Shown here piece after piece: positions 6,962 to 10,000 of a stretch of 10,000 nucleotides of DNA. The translations under genes were made by a program, and so were the position numbers. The first letter of the stretch is position 1, and the number at the start of each line of letters is the position of its first letter. This stretch comes from an uncultured Microbacterium sp. (lineage in GTDB: Bacteria > Actinomycetota > Actinomycetes > Actinomycetales > Microbacteriaceae): positions 1 to 10,000 of the forward strand of contig CALANM010000200.1 of assembly GCA_937926065.1 (NCBI GenBank), in the 5' to 3' direction. Below the pieces are notes generated by a model, which was not told where the DNA came from, made no database searches, and saw nothing but the letters and a program-made list of their open reading frames with translations.

Positions 6962-8191
6962 ATGCGCCCCGCTGTCCACTTCACGCCCGCGTCCGGATGG
7001 ATCAACGATCCCCACGGCATCACCGCCCGCGATGGCGGCTACGACGTGTTCTTCCAGCACGTGCCAGACTCCACCGTCTGGGCGCCGAACTGTCATTGGG
7101 GCCACGCAAGCGGGACGGATCTGCTCAGCCTCCAGGAGCGACCCGTGGCGCTCAAACCGGGTGAGGGCGACGACGGCATCTGGACCGGCTGCATCGTCAA
7201 GGACGGTTCGGAGGCACGCGCCTTCTACACCGCCGTGTCGACGCCCGACTTCGGCATCGGCAGGGTGCGCGTTGCGCGCCCAGACGACGCATCGTGGGAT
7301 ACGTGGACGAAGGGCGACGTCGTCGTTACGGCGCCCGAGAGCCTCGACCTCATCGCTTACCGCGATCCGTTCATCCGGAAGGAGGGCGACCGCTGGCGCA
7401 TGTTCGTCGGAGCTGCAGGCCGCGACGGCACAGCAATGGCACTGACATACGTGTCCGAAGACCTGGACGCCTGGGACTACGACGGAGTGGCGCTCGAACG
7501 GCACACCACCGAACGCGATCCCGTGTGGACGGGAGCGCTCTGGGAGTGCCCGCAGGTCTTCACGTTTGATGATCGTGCCGTGATGGTGTCGTCGATCTGG
7601 GATGCGGACGAGCTGCACTACGCGGCGTATGCCACCGGCGTGTTCCGTGATGGCCGGTTCGATGCGCAGCGGTGGGAACGGCTCACGTGGGGGCCGAGCC
7701 TGTACGCACCCTCGCTCTTCGCAGACAAGGAGGGGGCTCCCGCACTCACGTTCTGGCTCCGCGGAATCGGCGGAGACGGCTGGGCAGGCGCGCACAGCAT
7801 CCCCTATCGCCTCGAGGCCACCGAGGATCGACTCATCGCCCGTCCGCACCCGGACGTCGCGGCGCACCGCACGCAGAGGTTCGACGACGGTCGGGTGTCG
7901 GGATTGGCGGCCGACATCGAGTGGGCCGCCGTGGACGGCCCGCTTCGTGTCGAGTCGGGCGGGAAGGCGCTCCTCGAACTGACGCGCCGGGGCCGCGAGC
8001 TGGAAGTCTCGGCCGGTGAGGAGACGGTGCAGATTCCGGTCGACGGGTCGGTGCGGATCATCCTCGACGGGCCCATCCTCGAGGTCTGTTCCGACGCTGG
8101 GATCTTCGCGTGTGCCCTTTCGCCAGCTGGCGACGACCTCGCTGTCATCGGCGAGGCTGACACCTGCTCGGTATATGGACTGGCCCGATGA
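6962..8191 (+). CDS. GH32 beta-fructosidase, cytoplasmic
   Basis: This 409-residue enzyme hydrolyses terminal beta-fructosyl linkages (sucrose, inulobiose, short fructans). The GH32 catalytic set is intact: nucleophile D16 in SGWINDPHG, transition-state stabiliser D135 in YRDPF, and acid/base E195 in LWECPQ. W84-T85-G86 in GIWTGC corresponds to the substrate-pocket WSG/FSG motif. The N-terminal ~300 residues form the five-bladed propeller, and residues ~320-409 match the small C-terminal beta-sandwich. It is slightly shorter than many family members. No signal peptide is present, since the catalytic motif begins at residue 12. The start at 6962 follows a purine-rich GAAAGAGAG. Its stop overlaps the kinase start by 4 bases. 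In context the likely substrate is inulobiose released by the GH91 enzyme, but sucrose or kestose cannot be excluded. Confidence 0.92.
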   Translation: MRPAVHFTPASGWINDPHGITARDGGYDVFFQHVPDSTVWAPNCHWGHASGTDLLSLQERPVALKPGEGDDGIWTGCIVKDGSEARAFYTAVSTPDFGIGRVRVARPDDASWDTWTKGDVVVTAPESLDLIAYRDPFIRKEGDRWRMFVGAAGRDGTAMALTYVSEDLDAWDYDGVALERHTTERDPVWTGALWECPQVFTFDDRAVMVSSIWDADELHYAAYATGVFRDGRFDAQRWERLTWGPSLYAPSLFADKEGAPALTFWLRGIGGDGWAGAHSIPYRLEATEDRLIARPHPDVAAHRTQRFDDGRVSGLAADIEWAAVDGPLRVESGGKALLELTRRGRELEVSAGEETVQIPVDGSVRIILDGPILEVCSDAGIFACALSPAGDDLAVIGEADTCSVYGLAR

Positions 8192-9060
8192 GTACGTCAC
8201 GTGTCCTCGTCGTAGGTGAGGCTCTCATCGACATCGTCGACGGCAAGGAGATCGTCGGCGGCTCACCCGCGAACGTCGCACTCGGCCTCGGGCGACTCGG
8301 CGTCACCGTCGAACTGCTCACCGCGATCGGCGGCGATGACCGCGGCCGCCGCATCATGGAGCACCTCGCGCAGTCTGGTGTCTCCGTGCTGCCGGAATCT
8401 CTCTGTCTGGAGAAGACATCCACAGCGCGCGCGGTGGTCGGTCCAAACGGAAGCGCCACGTACGACTTCGACATCGAATGGAGTCTCCCAGGAACGGCAT
8501 CAGGCGGGCACGACATCCTGCATGTGGGATCGATCGCGTGCTTCCTGGAGCCGGGGGCAAGCGACGTCGTGGCACTCGCCCGGCTGGCGGCTGCGAGCGG
8601 ACAGCGGGTGACCTTCGACCCCAACATCCGCCCGGCGCTTCTCGCGGGCACCGATGTGAGGCGGCGCGTGGAGGAGCTGGCGAAGATCGCTTCGGCCGTG
8701 AAACTCAGTGACGAGGACGCCGCGTACGTCTACCCGGGCCTTCCCATCGACGCGGTCATAGAGAGGCTGATGTCGCTTGGGCCCCAGATCATTGCCGTGA
8801 CCGAGGGCGGCGACGGCGCGGTTATCGCCAGCAGCAATGGTCGCGTGCGTGTGCCCGGAGCAAAGGTAGAGGTCGTCGACACGGTTGGCGCCGGCGATAC
8901 TTTCATGGCGTCTCTTGTGGCGTCTCTCGCAGAACTTGAGGACTGGAACGCGCCTGCAGAGGACCTGGAGCCGCTGCTCCGACGATGCGTCAACGCCGCC
9001 GCGGTCACGGTGAGTCGCCGAGGGGCCGACCTTCCGTGGCGGGAGGAGCTTGGAGGCTAA
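8188..9060 (+). CDS. PfkB-family sugar kinase, probable fructokinase
   Basis: This 290-residue ribokinase-fold enzyme transfers phosphate from ATP to a sugar, here most likely fructose to fructose-6-phosphate. It has VVGEALIDIV at the N-terminus, the sugar-binding GGSPANVALGLGRLG (24-38), FDPNIRP (143-149), the anion-hole signature DTVGAGDTF (231-239, catalytic base D237) and NAAAVTVSRRGA (269-280). The ATG at 8188 overlaps the GH32 stop (ATGA) and has no strong ribosome-binding site, so translation is probably coupled. It ends the operon. A decayed copy of its central part lies at 377-600. PfkB specificity is hard to read from sequence, and fructose is inferred from the neighbours and the bacterial fructokinase-like motifs. 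Confidence 0.92.
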   Translation: MSTSRVLVVGEALIDIVDGKEIVGGSPANVALGLGRLGVTVELLTAIGGDDRGRRIMEHLAQSGVSVLPESLCLEKTSTARAVVGPNGSATYDFDIEWSLPGTASGGHDILHVGSIACFLEPGASDVVALARLAAASGQRVTFDPNIRPALLAGTDVRRRVEELAKIASAVKLSDEDAAYVYPGLPIDAVIERLMSLGPQIIAVTEGGDGAVIASSNGRVRVPGAKVEVVDTVGAGDTFMASLVASLAELEDWNAPAEDLEPLLRRCVNAAAVTVSRRGADLPWREELGG

Positions 9061-9118
9061 TCCGAGCATCTCCACGTGCCGAACCTGTCACACCCGAGAG
9101 ACACCAACGCGTTGCGGT
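9061..9118. other. Short intergenic gap after the operon
   Basis: I found no hairpin with a T-run after the kinase stop, so the operon's end is undefined. The only structure is a 10-bp palindrome CAACGCGTTG at 9105-9114, whose role is unknown. Confidence 0.4.
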
Positions 9119-9124
9119 TAGCGT
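9119..9124 (+). promoter_or_regulatory. Possible -10 element of a leaderless promoter
   Basis: TAGCGT fits the actinobacterial TANNNT -10 pattern and ends six bases before the ATG at 9131, where transcription would then start. No ribosome-binding site precedes that ATG, consistent with a leaderless mRNA. No clear -35 is seen. Confidence 0.4.
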
Positions 9125-9130
9125 GATCCT

Positions 9131-9556
9131 ATGAGCACTGATGGCCGATCGTCGCGAGCATTGGCAGCCGTCGCGGCGGTCTGGCTGCTCACTGCGTGCT
9201 CTGGCGGAGGTATCGGCGTGGACGTTCCTCCGGGCGCGGACGAGCTGGCTCCGTGCCCTGTAACGACGATCGACGTCGATGGGATGGGTTCTGACCGCGC
9301 GCCCGATTGCGACTTGGAAGGCTCCTCCGTCCAGATCTCCGAGTCACTCTCCTTCGCAATCCCCGCCGTCGGTGAGGTCGAAGTGCACGAGGGTGTCGAC
9401 GTCGAGGGCTACTACATTGTGAATTGGGGTGTTCCTGGCGTGGGGATCGCGTCCGTAAAGGACAGCGCGGCCGTCAACATCTGGGGTAGCACTCCCGACG
9501 CTCTCGAACTGCAACGCGAGCAATTGATCATCTCGGGCATCACCCTGCCCGAGTGA
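9131..9556 (+). CDS. Small putative lipoprotein, function unknown
   Basis: This is a 141-residue exported protein. Arg residues precede a hydrophobic segment (ALAAVAAVWLL) and the lipobox LTAC, so Cys23 is the predicted lipidation site. The mature part of about 118 residues is acidic, contains two further cysteines (C42, C60) that could pair, and has several short beta-like strands (VQISESLSFAIP, YYIVNWGV, ELQREQLIISGITL). I recognise no family. Codon use is less GC-biased than in the operon. It follows the kinase by 70 bp and probably has its own leaderless promoter, so it need not belong to the fructan pathway. Two small hints of rapid evolution are its short length and its position next to a repeat-rich end. 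Confidence 0.7.
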   Translation: MSTDGRSSRALAAVAAVWLLTACSGGGIGVDVPPGADELAPCPVTTIDVDGMGSDRAPDCDLEGSSVQISESLSFAIPAVGEVEVHEGVDVEGYYIVNWGVPGVGIASVKDSAAVNIWGSTPDALELQREQLIISGITLPE

Positions 9557-9731
9557 TTCGCTTGGGTAGAGCTGGTACCGCTAGCCCTCTTTCGTGGTCG
9601 CGCGAGACGTCGATCTTGTCGTCGCGAATCATCGGCCGACCGTCTGCTGCCGAAGGCTTCCGAGCAAAGAACGGGGCGCTTGCTCCGGACAGCGGTGCTG
9701 CCGATCTCACGGATCGAGCCGGTCTGGCGCC
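9557..9731. other. Gene-free stretch before the right repeat
   Basis: No supported gene. Open frames exist on both strands but neither looks like a protein. The segment ends in the 10-bp palindrome CTGGCGCCAG (9724-9733), which abuts the first inverted box. Confidence 0.4.
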
Positions 9732-9771
9732 AGTCCGAACTACCTTGAGAAAGTCCAACCGAGGTTGAGAC
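9732..9771 (-). repeat. Two tandem inverted copies of the 20-bp box
   Basis: On the minus strand, 9732-9751 and 9752-9771 read as copies of the box found three times in the flanking repeat. The first matches TCTCAAGGTAGTTCGGACT, and the second reads GTCTCAACCTCGGTTGGACT. They are directly contiguous and sit 20 bp from the first forward box of the right repeat, forming an inverted arrangement. The left repeat has no counterpart to these two. Confidence 0.75.
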
Positions 9772-9775
9772 GTGA

Positions 9776-9917
9776 CTGTGGTGGATGTCGCGTCTCGACC
9801 CGGATCGGACTGATGCGGCTGCGTCTCAAGTAGTTCGGACTGATGATTCCGGGCTCCGATGGCGGAGCGATTTCGCCCTTGTCTCAAGCTACTTCAGACT
9901 TTGCGCCGAGAATCAGG
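9776..9917 (+). repeat. Right copy of ~140-bp direct repeat
   Basis: This is the partner of 239-376 in the same orientation. Boxes lie at 9792-9811, 9823-9841 and 9881-9900. The last two are each exactly 9540 bp from their left counterparts. Each box is a weak dyad: a GTCTCAA half, a ~4-base spacer, and TTCGGAC, whose complement GTCCGAA matches the first half at 5 of 7 positions. Similarity to the left copy stops around 9917, after which the sequences are unrelated. Together with the two inverted boxes before it, this end looks like a multi-site binding region for a DNA-binding protein such as a recombinase, but no recombinase gene is in the window. Confidence 0.85.
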
Positions 9918-10000
9918 CTGGTCAACGGCGATTTCGCAACTCCATCGGTCAAGTCCCGTTGAGTGGTGTCACTCCGGTTGCTCCTTGAGGGGCGCGGGTC
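9918..10000. other. Right edge without assignable feature
   Basis: I see nothing recognisable. The + strand frame running through the right repeat stops shortly before the edge. Confidence 0.3.

Noticed and set aside
6872..8200. Minus-strand frame opposite the GH32 gene
   Set aside because: It is a shadow of a gene with all GH32 catalytic motifs intact.
1..10000. CRISPR array, tRNA, rRNA or insertion-sequence transposase
   Set aside because: I saw no regular short repeats with spacers, no tRNA or rRNA signature and no transposase or integrase protein motif anywhere in the window.

Overview
The window reads as chromosomal DNA of a high-GC actinobacterium. GTG and TTG starts, strong G/C bias at third codon positions, an actinobacterial lipoprotein signal and a carbohydrate (CUT1) importer without its own ATPase all fit, and a Microbacteriaceae/Arthrobacter-like host is my best guess. 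All supported genes are on the + strand.

Layout. Positions 1-1034 hold no intact gene. They contain a ~140-bp repeat (239-376), which abuts a decayed 3' fragment of a PfkB-family sugar kinase gene (377-600), and then an orphan C-terminal coding remnant (about 735-1034). Positions 1035-1310 are the control region of the main operon, with a candidate promoter and a perfect 33-bp palindrome made of two overlapping LacI-type operators.

The operon (1311-9060) is: substrate-binding lipoprotein, permease 1, permease 2, a GH91 beta-helix enzyme of the inulin fructotransferase / difructose-anhydride hydrolase family, a LacI regulator, a strong hairpin, a GH32 beta-fructosidase and a PfkB fructokinase. 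GH91, GH32 and the kinase all lack signal peptides, so this looks like an import-then-digest route. The importer would bring in a short fructan product, most plausibly difructose anhydride III (DFA III). GH91 would open it to inulobiose, GH32 would cleave that to fructose, and the kinase would phosphorylate the fructose. The LacI protein would repress from the palindrome until a sugar of the pathway binds it. The transporter ATPase and any secreted inulinase are not in this window.

Downstream are a small unrelated lipoprotein gene with a leaderless-looking promoter (9131-9556) and a gene-free end. That end carries a second, same-orientation copy of the left repeat (9776-9917), preceded by two inverted copies of its ~20-bp sub-motif. 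The catabolic locus is therefore bracketed by direct repeats exactly 9540 bp apart over their best-matching part, and a broken second kinase copy lies just inside the left one. This suggests past rearrangement or mobility of the locus.
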